Of a stretch of 64,000 nucleotides of DNA, positions 13,196-26,600 are shown in pieces (the first letter of the stretch is position 1; each line of letters starts with the position of its first letter). Source of the DNA: Chanos chanos (taxonomy: Eukaryota; Chordata; Actinopteri; Gonorynchiformes; Chanidae); assembly GCF_902362185.1 (NCBI RefSeq), contig NC_044509.1, positions 8,349,947-8,413,946 on the forward strand. The letters run 5' to 3'. The notes beneath the pieces are model-generated. The model saw only the letters and a program-made list of their open reading frames with translations. It ran no database searches and had not been told where the DNA came from. The translations under genes were made by a program, and so were the position numbers.

Positions 13196-15577
13196 CTCTA
13201 AAATCAGATCAGCCTCCTCCTGTTCTCTCTTTTCTCTCTGTACAGTTCCAGCGCGACTCACATTCACCAGTGTATTCTGGCTGTAAGGCCTGACAAATTT
13301 GATGTCACTCATTCTGGAATCAGTTGTTCCACACATCTCATAATTATACACACGCTGTAAAGTACCATCAGGGTAGACAGGTGGATAGTAGGGAATCACT
13401 GGAAGATTTGATCCAGATTTATAAAACTGCCTTTCTTGCTTCCATCTGTAGATTTTGACTGAAATGATGGCAGTTAGTGAGAAAATGAAGAGTACTGAAA
13501 CCACAGCCAGAGCCAAAATCAAATAAAAAGTCAGATTGTCACTGTATGCTGTGTCATGGTTAAAACTGTTGAATTCTGAGAGTACTTCTGGGAAACTGTC
13601 AGCTACAGCCACATTGACAATGACTGTAGCTGAACGAGAGGGTTGTCCATTATCTTCCACCACAACAGTGAGTCTATGTTTAACAGCATCGGTTTCAGTG
13701 ACCTGACGCACTGTTCGTATTTCTCCATTCTGTGCTCCAACTTCAAACAGGGCCCTGTCTGTGGCTTTCTGTAGTTTATAGGAGAGCCAGGCATTCTGTC
13801 CAGAGTCCACATCAACAGCCACGACTTTAGTGACAAGGTAGCCAACATCAGCTGAACGAGGCACCATTTCAGCTACCACGGAGCCACCAGTTTGTACTGG
13901 GTAAAGAATCTGTGGTGCATTGTCATTCTGGTCCTGGATGATAATTTTAACTGTAACATTACTACTGAGAGGAGGTGAGCCACCATCTTGTGCTTTCACG
14001 CAGAAATGTAATTCCTTTAACTGTTCGTAGTCAAAAGAACGTACAGCACTGATAATTCCACTGTCAGCGTTAACAGACACGTATGATGAGACTGACACGC
14101 CATTAACGGCGCTCTCCTCCAGAATATATGAAACACGAGCATTCTGATTCCAGTCAGAATCACTTGCTTTTACTTTGAATACAGACTGACCCGGTGTATT
14201 GTTCTCAACAACATATGCTTCATAAAAGCTTCTCTCAAAGACTGGCGCGTTGTCATTTACGTCTAATATCTGCAAATGCAAGTCGACACTGCTGGAAAGC
14301 TGGGGCACTCCCTCGTCAGCACACGTTACAGTGATGTTGTACTCTGCATTTTTTTCCCTATCCAGTTCCTGTTGAGTTTTCAGGCTGAAAAAATTGTTTG
14401 ATGCAGATGTGATACTAAAAGGAATATTGTCATTTAGTACACAATGTACCTGACCACTTTGGCCAGAATCGGGATCATTCACATTGATCATTGCAATTAC
14501 TCTGTCAAGCTGCGAGCCCTCAGAGATAGATTTGGGCATAGATAGTACGTTGATACTGGGCTTGTTATCATTTATGTCTACCACGTCAATAATTACTTTA
14601 CAAGAGTCAGAGAGACCTCCTTGATCTTTTGCTTCAATATCAATTTGAAAATTGTTTGCGATTTCGTAGTCAACCTCACCGTTTAATGTAATTACACCGT
14701 TCATTTGATCTATTGTGAATACGTCCGCCAGACCATCCATTATGTTTGCAATATAATATGTTATCTTGCCATTAGAACCTTCATCAGCATCAGAAGCGCT
14801 GACGGTGGCTACTTTATAACCCTTTTGCGCGTTTTCAGTTAAAGTGGCTTTGTATATTTTCTGCTTAAAGACTGGGGCATTATCATTAGCATCTAGTACA
14901 GTTATATGTATCTGAACCGTGCCGGACATCTGCGGTTCGCCGCCATCGATAGCTGTTAACAACAAAGACATTCGCCCGTGTTCTTCTCGGTCAAGGCTTT
15001 TGTGTAGCACCATCTCCACGGTTTTACTACCATCAGCTTGATTGTGTAATTTCAAAGAGAAATGATCCGTAGGTTTCAAAGAGTAACTCTGAAGGCTATT
15101 TATCCCAACGTCTGGATCGAAGGCTTTCTCCAGCATGAACTTCGCCCCTATTCCAGCAATTTCGCTGATCTCAAACGTTATTTCCTTTTTCTTGAAACTA
15201 GGAGCATTATCATTTATGTCCGTGATTTCGACTGTTATTCTATATAATTCTACTGGGTTGTCCAAAATCATTTGAAGATGCAAAGCGCACGGAGTAGTCT
15301 TTGCGCAAAGCGCCTCGCGATCTATTTTCTCCTTAATCAAAAGCAACCCACTCTCTTTTTTCAGCTCAGTGTATTCCGTGCTGTCTCCGGTGTAGATACG
15401 TGCATTCCCAGATTTGAGTCTGTGTGAATCCAAACCTAAATCTTGTGCTACATTTCCGACCACAGAACCTTTAGCCATTTCTTCGGGAATGGTGTAACTC
15501 ACTTGTGCATGCACTAAACTGAAAGAAAAGATCAGAAGATACGCGAGCTGTGGCCATGTTTTCGCTGTCACCGACAT
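13196..15577 (-). CDS. Clustered protocadherin variable exon 4
   Basis: It encodes 794 residues from the MSVTAKTW start, which matches the starts of exons 8, 9 and 11. The frame is open for 17 more codons upstream to 15628, but that part has no counterpart in paralogs. The signal peptide is cut before Gln25. The donor is GAG|GTGAG at 13195-13191. Cadherin repeats, helix and tail are all intact. A 248-bp stretch of EC5 and the end of EC4 (13998-14245) differs from exon 5 by only two bases, a likely conversion tract. The basic juxtamembrane sequence is KIYRWKQERQFYKSGSN. Confidence 0.95.
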
Positions 15578-15809
15578 TTTCGAAAATCTTTTTTGATAAC
15601 CTAACGATGTCAAAGGCGAATGTAGCACGTTGATCAGTTACTCCCCAAAAAGATGTTTAAGATCCTATTGATGATCAAGGAACAAAGTGCTATCGTTTCC
15701 TGTGATGAAAGTAGTGTTCAGCCGCGTGATTTAAGAGACTCTTTCTCTTAGTCCAAGCTGATGGTAGGGGAGGGTGTGAAAAGATGTGAAGTCAAATCTC
15801 ACTGTTTCG

Positions 15810-15833
15810 TTGATCAACAGCGGCCCTCTGAGT
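15810..15833 (-). promoter_or_regulatory. CSE promoter element of exon 4
   Basis: Full consensus form GGGCCGCTGTTGATCAA on the minus strand, preceded by ACTCAGA. It lies 233 bp upstream of the MSVTAKTW start. Confidence 0.9.
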
Positions 15834-16571
15834 ATAAACCCTGAACTACAAACACTCCACTCGGAATGTTCAGATCCAAAACATACCATAAATTGCATTT
15901 ACATTACATTGCAACTGATATTTCAAAGTGTTTCGGTTCTTACGTTAAGCATGTACAAGCATGCACACTGAATTGCCTGCCATATCTGTGGTTATGATAA
16001 GCAGAAAGAGAAAGAGTCGGTTCAGCAACCTTAGAGAAACTGAAAATAGGTAACTGGTTCGAAAGCAAGGAAAACTGTGTTACTCCATTCATTTGTGATG
16101 AGAAAGCAAAGTTGAAATAGAGAATGTGTACGAAATGGAATTCAAGTGTAGGTTCCCTCAAGAGTGCATGGTTGTGGCGGAAATCTTAGAATTAAATTTC
16201 AATCTTCTTTCAGGTCCTTATTAAGAAAAAAAGTTTCGGTTCCCCAAAAATTCTTTTTCACTCAGCACAAGAAAAGAAAATTAAATATTTCTTAACTGTC
16301 GGCAGAGAAAAGCTGATTTTGTAGACAAGATCGAAGAACAACAGTAGCACTAAAGCATGAAACATTGCCATGTTGGTAGGCGCAAATGAATATTTTGAAA
16401 AGTACCACCTGTATCATCAGTTTTCTTACTATTCAAAATATGAGCTCCTGAAACAATCTTTTCTAAAACAGTCTTTTATGAGAGAATCTCAAAGAATAAC
16501 TCATTCTTTCGTTCATGTGTTCGCTCGTTCGATCATGAACAAGCACCAAGAGAGGTATAGAGAATTCTTAC
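15834..16571. other. Intergenic, exon 5 to exon 4
   Basis: No gene. Positions 16301-16400 (GCAGAGAAAAGCTGATTTT, then GCCATGTTGG) match the flanks at about 26341, 29761 and 34555. This shows the duplication unit includes intergenic DNA. Confidence 0.6.
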
Positions 16572-18941
16572 CTCCAAAGACAGATCGGCATCCTCCTGTT
16601 CTTTCTTTTCTCTCTGTACAGTTCCAGCGCGACTCACATTCACCAGTGTGTTCTGGCTGTAAGGCCTGACAAACTTGATGTCACTCATCCGTGAATCAGT
16701 TGTTCCACACATCTCATAATTATACGCGTGCTGTAAAGTACCATCAGCATAGACTGGTGGGTAATATGGAATCACTGGTAAATTTGGTGCAGATTTGTAA
16801 AACTGTCTTTTTTGCCTCCATCTGTAGATTTTGACTGAAATGATGGTAATTAGTGAGAAAATGAAGAGTACTGAAACCACAGCCAGAGCCAAAATCAAAT
16901 AAAAAGTGAGACTGTCATTGTGCTTTGTGTCATGGCTATGGCTGTTGAACTCTGAGATGACTTCAGGGAAACTGTCAGCAACAGCTACATTCACAGTGAC
17001 TGTAGCTGAACGAGAGGGTTGTCCATTATCTTCCACCACAACAGTGAGTCTGTGTTTCACAGCATCTCTATCAGTGACCTGACGCGCTGTTCTTATTTCT
17101 CCATTCTGTGCTCCAACTTCAAACAGAGCCCTATCTATCGATTTCTGGAGTTTATAGGAGAGCCAGGCATTCTGTCCAGAGTCCACATCAACAGCCACAA
17201 CTTTAGTGACAAGATAGCCAACATCTGCTGAACGAGGCACCATTTCAGCCACCACGGAGCCACCAGTTTGTACTGGATAAAGAATCTGTGGTCCGTTGTC
17301 ATTCTGGTCCTGAATAATTATTTTCACTGTAACATTACCACTGAGAGGAGGTGAACCACCATCTTGTGCTTTTACGCAGAAATGTAATTCCTTTAACTGT
17401 TCGTAGTCAAAAGAACGTACAGCACTGATAACTCCACTGTCAGCGTTAACAGACACGTATGATGAGACTGACACGCCATTAACGGCGCTCTCCTCCAGAA
17501 TATATGAAACACGAGCATTCTGATTCCAGTCAGAATCACTTGCTTTTACTTTGAATACAGACTGACCCGGTGTATTGTTCTCAACGACATATGCTTCATA
17601 AAAGCTTCTCTCAAAGACTGGGGCGTTGTCATTCACATCATCTATATTAACACATAAGGAGACAGTGCTGGAAAGGGGTTGCGCGCCCTCGTCAGCGCAC
17701 GTTACACTGATATTATACTCTGCGTTTTTCTCCCTATCAAGTTTCTGCTGGGTTTGTAGACTGAAGAAATTGGGTCTACCTACTGAAGATGCGATTGCAA
17801 AGGGAATATTGTCACTGATAGTACACTGTACTCTGCCATTTGAGCCAGAATCAGGGTCATTTACATTTATCATCGCGATTACTTTTCCGAGTGGAGACTC
17901 CTCGGAAATAGAATTGGACAAAGAAAGTACTTTGATAATGGGTTTGTTATCATTTGTGTCTAACACATCAATAACCAATTTACATGAGTCAGAGAGACCT
18001 CCTTGATCTTTTGCTTGAATATGAATTTGATAATTATTTGCTACTTCATAGTCAATCTCACCGTTTAGTGTGACTTCGCCGCTTGTCTGGTCTATTATGA
18101 AAAGGTTCCGCGAACTGCCCATTGTCTTTGAAATAGAATAAGTTATCTTACCATTGCTACCCTCGTCTGCATCAGAGGCGCTAACCTGGGCGATTTTAGA
18201 TCCTTTCTGCGTGTTTTCAGTTACAGCTGCTTTGTATATTTTCTGAGTGAAGACAGGAGCATTGTCATTAACATCTAGTACAATTATATTTATCTGAACT
18301 GTGCCAGACATCTGCGGTTCGCCTCCATCGATGGCTGTTAACAGCAAAGACATTCGCTCTTGTTGTTCTCTGTCCAGGCTTTTTTGCAATATCATTTCGA
18401 CGTTTTTACTACCGTCTTCTTGACTGTGTAATTTTAAACCGAAATGATCAGTAGGTTTCAAGGAGTAGCTCTGCAGGCCATTTATCCCAACGTCTGGGTC
18501 GAATGCGTTCTCCAGCATGAATTTCGCCCCCATTACAGCGGATTCACTAATTTCGAAAGTAATTTCCTTTTCCTGGAAACTGGGAGCATTATCATTTATG
18601 TCCGTGATTTCTACCGTTATTGTATACAATTCCATTGGGTCTTCCAGGATCATTTGGAGATGCAAAGCACAAGGAGTTGTTTTTGCGCAAAGCAGTTCCC
18701 GGTCTATTTTCTCCTTTATCAGAAGTAAACCCCTCCTTTTATCCAATTCGATGTATTCCATGCTGTCCGCGATGTATATGCGTGCTTTACCAGACTTCAG
18801 TCTTTGTAAATCCGAACCCAAATCTTGCGCTATGTTCCCAACCACAGAGCCCTTTCCCATTTCTTCCGGAATGGAATAACTCAACTGGCTATGAACTGTA
18901 GTTACGTAAAAGACCATAAGATAAACGAGCTGTTTCCACAT
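16572..18941 (-). CDS. Clustered protocadherin variable exon 5
   Basis: It encodes 790 residues from a Met-Trp start. The open frame continues upstream to 19091, but those 50 codons are unlike any paralog. The signal peptide MWKQLVYLMVFYVTTVHS is cut before Gln19. The donor is GAG|GTAAG (16571-16567), the only GTAAG donor in an array of GTGAG. EC4 carries the longer SSVGRPNFFSL loop also seen, in variant form, in exons 10, 11, 12 and 15, against SPSNNFFSL in most others. EC1 to EC2 is closest to exon 10 (EEMGKGSVVG, ALHLQMILEDPMELYT). EC5 is almost identical to exon 4, so the exon looks like a mosaic. Confidence 0.95.
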
Positions 18942-19166
18942 ATTTGCCTTTCTGTAGATTACCTGAGCTGTATTATAAATCCTTGAGGTTTGCCAGACAG
19001 ATAAAACCCCTGAAAGAGATGCAATACAACGACCAAAGACACAACGCTCCGTGAGCTCTGAAAACCCCGTTACTAGTTTACAAGTGCTCAATAAGGGATT
19101 CTTTGTGCTAGTGCGTAGTGAATCTGTTGGACAATCTCAAAGATGTCGTCAAATCTAACAGTGTCC

Positions 19167-19190
19167 TTGACCAACAGCGGCCCTGTGAGT
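19167..19190 (-). promoter_or_regulatory. CSE promoter element of exon 5
   Basis: GGGCCGCTGTTGGTCAA on the minus strand. The A-to-G change in the arm is shared with the exon 15 element. It lies 226 bp upstream of the start. Confidence 0.88.
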
Positions 19191-19864
19191 CCAAAGCGCG
19201 AACTACATCCTTTTAGTTAAAAGAAAAACAATCTAAGACAGTGCTTTTGTCAAGCTGTATTCATGTCCATCCAAATTTGCAACATGTTGTCCTTTTCACA
19301 TTGACATGAATGGATACATTTTGAAAATCCTCGGATTCTTAAATTGAAGAGATACATGAGAAAATTCAAATGAACTAAATCTCTGCTTAATGAATAGTTT
19401 CAAAGTTTCAGTCGCATTGTGCACAGGGAAAATGTCAGGGGATGTGCAAGCATGTTCAGAATGCGCTTATAAATAAACAGCAAGACATGAGCATAGATGT
19501 GTTTCTCCTCTATCAAGTCACATTTTCCTACATCAAAATCCTAAATCAAATGCAACTATTAATATCAATGACAGATATTTTCGGTATTCATTAAAGCATC
19601 AGTGTGGAAATCAGGACCTTTATCCGAACTCGTATAGGAGAGACAAATGATTCCAAGAACAAATCTGGTGCTACTATGAAGATTAAAACGGACCGGTACA
19701 ATTAATATGCTACTCCAGTTATGTCTTATTTCCTGAACACGCATTCTATATAGTTACAACTTGATATTCATTCTCTCCAGGGCATATCTACAAAGCCACC
19801 CATTGTAAAACTCATGTGCTACAATGTATATCAGTCGAACAGAGGGGTTATGAAAAAGTCTCAC
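19191..19864. other. Intergenic, exon 6 to exon 5
   Basis: I see no gene, terminal repeats or exon relic in this AT-rich stretch. Confidence 0.55.
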
Positions 19865-22246
19865 CTCTAAAGAGAGATTGGTATCCATCTGTTCTTTCTT
19901 TTCTCTTTCGAAAGTGCCAGCACGACTCATATTCACCAGTGTGTTCTGACTGTAAGGCCTGACAAACTTGATGTCACTCATCCGTGAATCAGTTGTTCCA
20001 CACATCTCATAATCGTAAACGCGCTGTAAAGTACCATCAGCATAGACTGGTGGGTAATATGGAATCACTGGCAGATTTGTTCCAGATTTATAAATCAGTC
20101 TTGTTTGCCTCCATCTGTAGATTTTGACTGAAATGATGGCAATTACTGCAGAAATGAAGAGTACTGAAACCACAGCCTGAGCCAAAATTAAATAAAAAGT
20201 CAGATTGTCAGTATACTTTGTGTCATGATGAAAGCTGTTGAATTCTAAGAGCACTTCAGGAAAACTGTCTGCTATGGCCACATTGACAATGACTGTAGCT
20301 GAACGAGAGGGTTGTCCATTATCTTCCACAGCAACAATGAGCCTGTGTTTCATGACATCTGTATCAGTGACCTGACGCACTGTTCGTATTTCTCCATTCT
20401 GTGCTCCAACTTCAAACAGAGCCCTGTCCATCGATTTCTGGAGTTTATAGGAGAGCCAGGCATTCTGCCCAGAGTCCACATCAACTGCTACAACTTTAGT
20501 GACCAGGTAGCCAACATCAGCTGAACGAGGCACCATTTCAGCCACCACGGAGCCACCAGTTTGTACTGGGTAAAGAATCTGTGGTGCGTTGTCATTCTGG
20601 TCCTGGATGATAATTTTAACTGTAACATTACTGCTGAGTGGAGGAGAGCCACCATCCTGTGCTTTCACGCGAAAAATGAAGTATTTTAACTGTTCATAGT
20701 CAAAAGAACGCACAGCACTTATAACTCCACTGTCAGCATTAATTGACACGTATGATGAAATTGATAGGCCATTAACAGTGCTTTCCTCTAGAATGTACGA
20801 AACACGAGCATTCTGATTACAGTCCGTATCACTTGCCTTCACTGTGAATATAGAATGACCTGGTGTATTGTTTTCAATGACAAAGGATTCATAGTACTTT
20901 TTCTCGAAGGCAGGCGCATTATCATTTACATCTGATATCTGTAACTGTAAGGAGACGACGCTGGAAAGCTGGGGCACTCCTTCGTCAGAGCATGTTACGC
21001 TGATATTATAAGCTGCTTTTTTCTCCCTGTCCAGTTCCTGCTGGGTTCGCACGCTGAAGAAATTATATGATGGAGATTTGATAGAAAATGGAATATTGTC
21101 ATTTATTATACAGTATACTTGTCCGTTTGTACCAGAATCAGGATCATTTACATTGATCATTGCGACTACTGTATCGAGTGGCGCCTCCTCTGAAATAGAT
21201 TTGGACATAGAAAGCACATTGATAATAGGTTTATTATCATTTATGTCTAACACATCAATCACCAACTTACATGAATCAGAAAGACCTCCTTGATCTTTTG
21301 CTTGGATGTCAATTTGGTAGTTGCTCGAAATTTCATAGTCTACCTCACCGTTTATTGTGATCTCTCCACTTACTCGATCTATTGTGAATACATCCGTCAA
21401 GGCATCCATTTTGTTTGAAATGTAATACTTTATCATACCATTAGATCCGTCATCTGCGTCAGAGGCGCTGACAGCGGTAATTTTTGTGCCCTTTTGTGCG
21501 TTTTCCTTTATAGTGGCTTTGTATATTTTCTGAGTAAAGACGGGAGCGTTGTCATTAGCATCCAGGACAGTTATGTATATCTGAACTGTGCCAGACATCT
21601 CTGGTTCGCCGCCATCTATCGCTGTTAACGTCAAAGACATTCTCTCTTGCTGTTCTCTGTCAAGGATTTTCTGCAACACCATTTCCACGTTTTTACTGCC
21701 ATCCTCTTGACTGTGCAATTTTAAAGCAAAATGGTCGGTCGGTTTGAGCGAGTAACGCTGAAGACCATTTATCCCAACGTCTGGATCAAGTGCTTTCTCT
21801 AACATGAATTTAGCACCCACCATAGCGGATTCGCTAATTTCAAAATGAATCTGCTCTTCCTTGAAGGTCGGAGCGTTATCATTTATGTCCGTGATTTCGA
21901 TTGTTATTCTGTACAGTTCCATTGGGTTATCAAGAATCATCTGGAGATGTAAAGCGCACGGAGTCGTTTTTGCGCAAAGCGCTTCCCTGTCTACTCTCTC
22001 TTTAATGAGAAGAAAACCTCTCTCTTTATTGAAGTCAATGTATTCCATGCTGTCTCTTGAATAAATGCGTGCCTCCCCCGACTTCAGTCTATGCAAATCC
22101 AAACCCAAATCCTGCGCTATATTTCCGATCACAGAACCTGTTGCCATTTCTTCAGCAATGGAGTAACTGACCTGTGCATGCACCACACTTAAAGAAAAGA
22201 ACACGACATACGCCAGTGGATTCCGCCTTTTCGTTGTGCCCAACAT
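19865..22246 (-). CDS. Clustered protocadherin variable exon 6
   Basis: It encodes 794 residues to GAG|GTGAG (donor 19864-19860). The signal peptide is cut before Gln25, and the mature protein begins QVSYSIAEEM, an Ala replacing the common Pro, shared only with exon 7. The membrane helix is the most diverged of the array (LILAQAVVSVLFISAVIAII), with a Gln near its outer end. The tail has YDYEMC where others have YNYEMC, and ends EREKKEQMDTNLSLE. EC6 has DVMKHRLIVAVEDNG, also unusual. It seems to have escaped some of the 3' homogenisation. Confidence 0.95.
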
Positions 22247-22479
22247 TTTCTTTGCTGTAGCTCTCTAGACGAAGGACGGGAAAGCCTTTGTTAACAAGTA
22301 ACCTCGAAAGAATCTCGATGAAATCTTGCGTTTGCCCGAGAGTTATGAGCACAAAAGCCAAAAGGTGGATATTTCTTGAATGAATGTAGTGTTCAACTGC
22401 GCTTTAAGTTATTTTCTCTTGATACGGGATGATATTAAGGGAGGGTTTTGAAGATGACGAGCCAAGCTCAACTGCATCG

Positions 22480-22503
22480 CTGATCAACAGCGGCCCCCTG
22501 AGT
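22480..22503 (-). promoter_or_regulatory. CSE promoter element of exon 6
   Basis: GGGCCGCTGTTGATCAG on the minus strand, 234 bp upstream of the ATG. The last arm base differs from consensus, and the GC side is GGGGGCCGC. Confidence 0.88.
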
Positions 22504-23263
22504 ACCCAGTCTGGACTACACTCACTCTATTCAAAATGTTCAAATATGAGATGCACCACGAACTGCAATTATGCACCAAAAATAACCATTTTGTTCATTA
22601 TAGGCATACTAGTTTGTAGTCAAAACTGCACACCATCTCCATAATGAAGACGAACAGAAAAATGACAAGCTTGTACGACAAATCGCACCATTTGCCAAGA
22701 AAGAAAAAAAGCTGGGATGATCACTGTCATATACAGCTTTCTGAAAGCATTCATTTGGGTTGAGAAAAAGCAAAACTGAAAGGTTGAAAAAAGATGTTTT
22801 TCATGTAATTTTACTGCAGGGAATATATGAAACTGTCGGGGTCGTTAATGTTAAGAAAAATGCATTTAACTCTTACTTTAAAGCTTTTGCTTATAAAACG
22901 ATTTAAGGCAATATTTTTTTTAAAATTATGACTGTAAGAACAACAAAAGCGATAACTGTAACTTTGATCTAATAACAAGATTAAAGTAGAGCTGTTACAA
23001 TGAAGCTGGTTACCATGTCAAGTTGTTAAGCCACACCACAACTTTTCAAAACTTAACTCTGTATAACAATATTTTTTCACAGTATCTGCAAGAAATAATA
23101 CTTTATTTATACAGAATCTCGTGTCCCCCGCGACCCTAATTAAGATAATCGGCTTAGACAGTGAGTGAGTGAGTGAGTGAGTGAGTGAGTGAATGAGTGA
23201 GAAAGAGTCTGTTGTCCAAAGAGTAATAATAAAGCACATATAAGAGATAAAGCGAAGTCTCAC
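22504..23263. other. Intergenic, exon 7 to exon 6
   Basis: No gene. A GAGT microsatellite lies at 23161-23200, within 65 bp of the exon 7 donor. Confidence 0.6.
23161..23200. repeat. (GTGA)n microsatellite
   Basis: About nine GTGA units. On the minus strand they read through, in the intron, as a false Ser-Leu-Thr-His tail of the exon 7 frame. Confidence 0.95.
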
Positions 23264-25645
23264 CTCTAAAGAGAGATCAGTACCCTCCTGTTCTTTCTTT
23301 TCTCTCTGTACAGTTCCAGCGCGACTCACATTCACCAGTGTGTTCTGGCTGTATGGCCTGACAAACTTGATGTCACTCATCCTGGAATCAGTTGTTCCAC
23401 ACATCTCATAATTATACACGCGCTGTAAAGTACCATCAGCATAGACCGGTGGGTAATATGGAATCACTGGTAGATTCGGTGCAGATTTATAAAATAACCT
23501 GTTTTGTCTCCATCTGTAGATTTTGACTGAAATGATGGCAATTAGTGAGAAAATGAAGAGTACTGAAACCACAGCCAGAGCCAAAATTAAATAAAATGTC
23601 AGATTGTCACTGTATTTGACGTCGTTATTTAAACTGTTGAACTCTGAAAACACTTCAGGGAAACTATTAGTGACTGCAACATTTATAGTGACTGTAGCTG
23701 AACGAGAGGGTTGTCCATTATCTTCCACCACAACAGTGAGTCTGTGTTTCACGACATCGGTCTCAGTGACCTGACGAACTGTTCTTATTTCTCCATTCTG
23801 TGCTCCGACTTCAAACAGAGCCCTGTCCGTCGATTTCTGTAGTTTATAAGAAAGCCAGGCATTCTGTCCAGAGTCCACATCAACAGCCACAACTTTAGTG
23901 ACAAGATAGCCAACATCTGCTGAACGAGGCACCATTTCAGCCACCACGGAGCCACCAGTTTGTACCGGGTAAAGAATCTGTGGTGCATTGTCATTCTTGT
24001 CCCGGATAATAATTTTAACTGTAACATTACTACTGAGAGGAGGTGAGCCTCCATCCTGTGCTTTTACGCAAAAATGGAAGTCCTTCAACTGTTCGTAGTC
24101 AAAAGAACGCACAGCACTGATAATTCCACTCTCAGCATTAACGGAAACATATGATGAGACTGGCACGCCGTTAACAGTGCTCTCCTCCAGAATATAAGAA
24201 ACACGAGCATTCTGTTTCCAGTCAGCATCACTTGCCCTCACAGTGAATATAGACTGACCTGCTGCATTATTCTCAGCGATATGAGCTTCATAATATTTTT
24301 TCTCAAAGACAGGAGCGTTATCATTTACATCTAATATCTGTAATCGTAAGGAGACACTGCTGGAAAGCTGGGGCACACCCTCGTCAGCACACGTTACACT
24401 GATATCATACTCTGCATTTTTCTCTCTGTCAAGTTCTTTCTGGGTTGTGAGGCTGAAAAAATTATTTGATGGAGATGTTATGACAAAAGGAATATTATCA
24501 TCGATAATGCAGTGAACCTGCCCATTCAAACCGGAGTCAGGATCGTTGACATTTATCATCGCGATTACTGTTTCGGGCGGAGATTCCTCGGAAACAGACT
24601 TGGGCATAGAAAGCACGCTGATAACGGGTTTATTATCATTCATGTCTAATATATCAATAATCAGCTTACATGAATCAGAGAGACCTCCTTGGTCTTTGGC
24701 TTGGATATCAATTTGATAGTTGCTCGCAATTTCATAGTCAATCTCACCGTTTAGTTTGACTTCGCCGCTTAGTTGGTCTATTATGAAAAGGTTCCGGGAG
24801 CTACCCATTGTCTTTGAAATGTAATACGTTATCTTACCATTGCTGCCCTCATCTGCATCAGAGGCGCTAACCACAGTAATTTTTGATCCCTTCTGTGCGT
24901 TTTCAGTTAAAGTGGCTTTGTACGTTTTCTGATTAAAGACAGGTGCATTGTCATTAACATCTAGTACAGTTATATGTATCTGAACCGTGCCAGACATCTG
25001 CGGTTCGCCTCCATCTATAGCTGTTAACAACAAAGACATTCGCCCGTGTTCTTCTCGGTCAAGGCTTTTTTGCAATACCATTTCCACATTTTTACTTCCA
25101 TCAGTTTGATCATGTAACTTTAGACCGAAATGATCCGTAGGTTTCAGGGAGTAGCTCTGCAGACCATTTATCCCTACGTCTGGGTCGAATGCTTTCTCCA
25201 GCATGAATTTCGCCCCTGTCACAGCGGATTCACTAATCTCAAAAGTAATTTCGTTTTCCTGGAAACTGGGAGCATTATCATTTATGTCCGTGATTTCGAC
25301 AGTTATTCTGTATAATTCCACTGGGTTGTCCAAAATCATTTGGAGATGTAGAGCGCAAGGAGTCGTTTTTGCGCAAAGCGCCTCGCGATCTATTTTCTCC
25401 TTTATCAAAAGCAATCCCCGTTCTTTATTCAATTCGATGTATTCCATGCTGTCTCCAGAGTAGATACGTGCGTCCCCCGACTTCAGTCTTAGTAAATCGA
25501 AACCCAAATCTTCCGCTATATTTCCGACCACAGAGCCTTTAGCCATTTCTTCAGCAATAGAGTAACTCACTTGTCCGTACACTACCCTGAACGAAAATAT
25601 AACAACATACGCAAGCTGTTGCCATGTTTCCGCTGTAACAGGCAT
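23264..25645 (-). CDS. Clustered protocadherin variable exon 7
   Basis: It encodes 794 residues to GAG|GTGAG (donor 23263-23259). The start is MPVTAETWQQ, as in exon 3, with a signal peptide cut before Gln25. The mature N-terminus is QVSYSIAEEM. EC3 is close to exons 3 and 5 (KTMGSSRNLFIIDQ). The end of EC5 has RDKNDNAP where most copies have QDQNDNAP. In EC6, INVAVTNSFPEVFSEF departs from the common VNVAVADSFPEV. The open frame extends 82 codons past the donor only by reading through the intron microsatellite. Confidence 0.95.
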
Positions 25646-25896
25646 GTTTAAAGATGTCTGTGAAATCCTAACGATGTCAAAGACGAATAATCACCGTGCT
25701 GATCAGTAACCTTCAAACAAAATGTATGAGATCCTGTTTTCGATAGATGGTCGAGGAAACAAAGAGAAATAAAATGTCGGTTTTTCTCCACCTGAAAGTA
25801 GTGTTCAGTTACGTGGTCAGAGCTATTCTTTCTCTTAATACGGGATGATGGGATGGAAGGGGTCTAAAAAATGCAAAGTGAAATCTAAATGCATCG

Positions 25897-25920
25897 TTGA
25901 TCAACAGCGGCCCTCTGAGT
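25897..25920 (-). promoter_or_regulatory. CSE promoter element of exon 7
   Basis: Full consensus GGGCCGCTGTTGATCAA on the minus strand, 252 bp upstream of the ATG. Confidence 0.9.
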
Positions 25921-26152
25921 ATAAACCCTGAACTACAAACACTTTACTTGAAATGCTCAGATACATGATGCACCATAAACTGTACTGATGTTTCAAGGAG
26001 TTTCACTTTTTCTTTTTTACAATAACCATATACAGCACTGCACATCGAATTACCGGTCATGTCTATGTAAGTAACCTTACAGAAACTGTAAATGTAATTT
26101 GTCAGAAAGCACGAACAATTTAGTGGAGCATTTTCTATGTTGTACATTCTCT

Positions 26153-26191
<39 letters not shown>

Positions 26192-26600
26192 CAGATTTTG
26201 AAAGGACTCAAGGAAATAAGATGCTTAATAAGGTGCTTAAGATGTAATGAGAAGGAATTCCTTAAAAAGAAAAGAAAAGAAATCCAATTTAAGAGGATGA
26301 TCTTCTTCACTCACAAATAAGATACACCTAATCCTTCCAAACTGTTAGAAGAGAATAGCTGTCTTTGTTAACAATATTGAAGCAGAACAGTTACAGTTAA
26401 ACTGGAAATACTGCCATGTTGAGAGACATAATATTTATGAATATTTACTAAAGTTCTGTCTCTCTGATCAGTTTCCTCATATTATGAGGCTGTGAAACCA
26501 TACTTTAAGAATAAATTAAAAATAACGCTCTGTAAGTGAGTGAATGAATGAGTGAATGCATGCATGATCCAGCATCAAAGAAAACTCATACAAGTCTCAC
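25921..26600. other. Intergenic, exon 8 to exon 7
   Basis: No gene. A GA microsatellite lies at 26155-26188. About 26341-26420 belongs to the conserved post-exon block also seen at 16301, 29761 and 34555. Confidence 0.6.
26155..26188. repeat. (GA)n microsatellite
   Basis: Seventeen GA units in intergenic DNA. Confidence 0.95.

Noticed and set aside
18942-19091. Upstream ATG extensions of exons 4, 5, 10, 14 and 15
   Set aside because: The added residues are unrelated among copies, whereas the chosen Met places a signal peptide of normal length next to the conserved QVSYS start.
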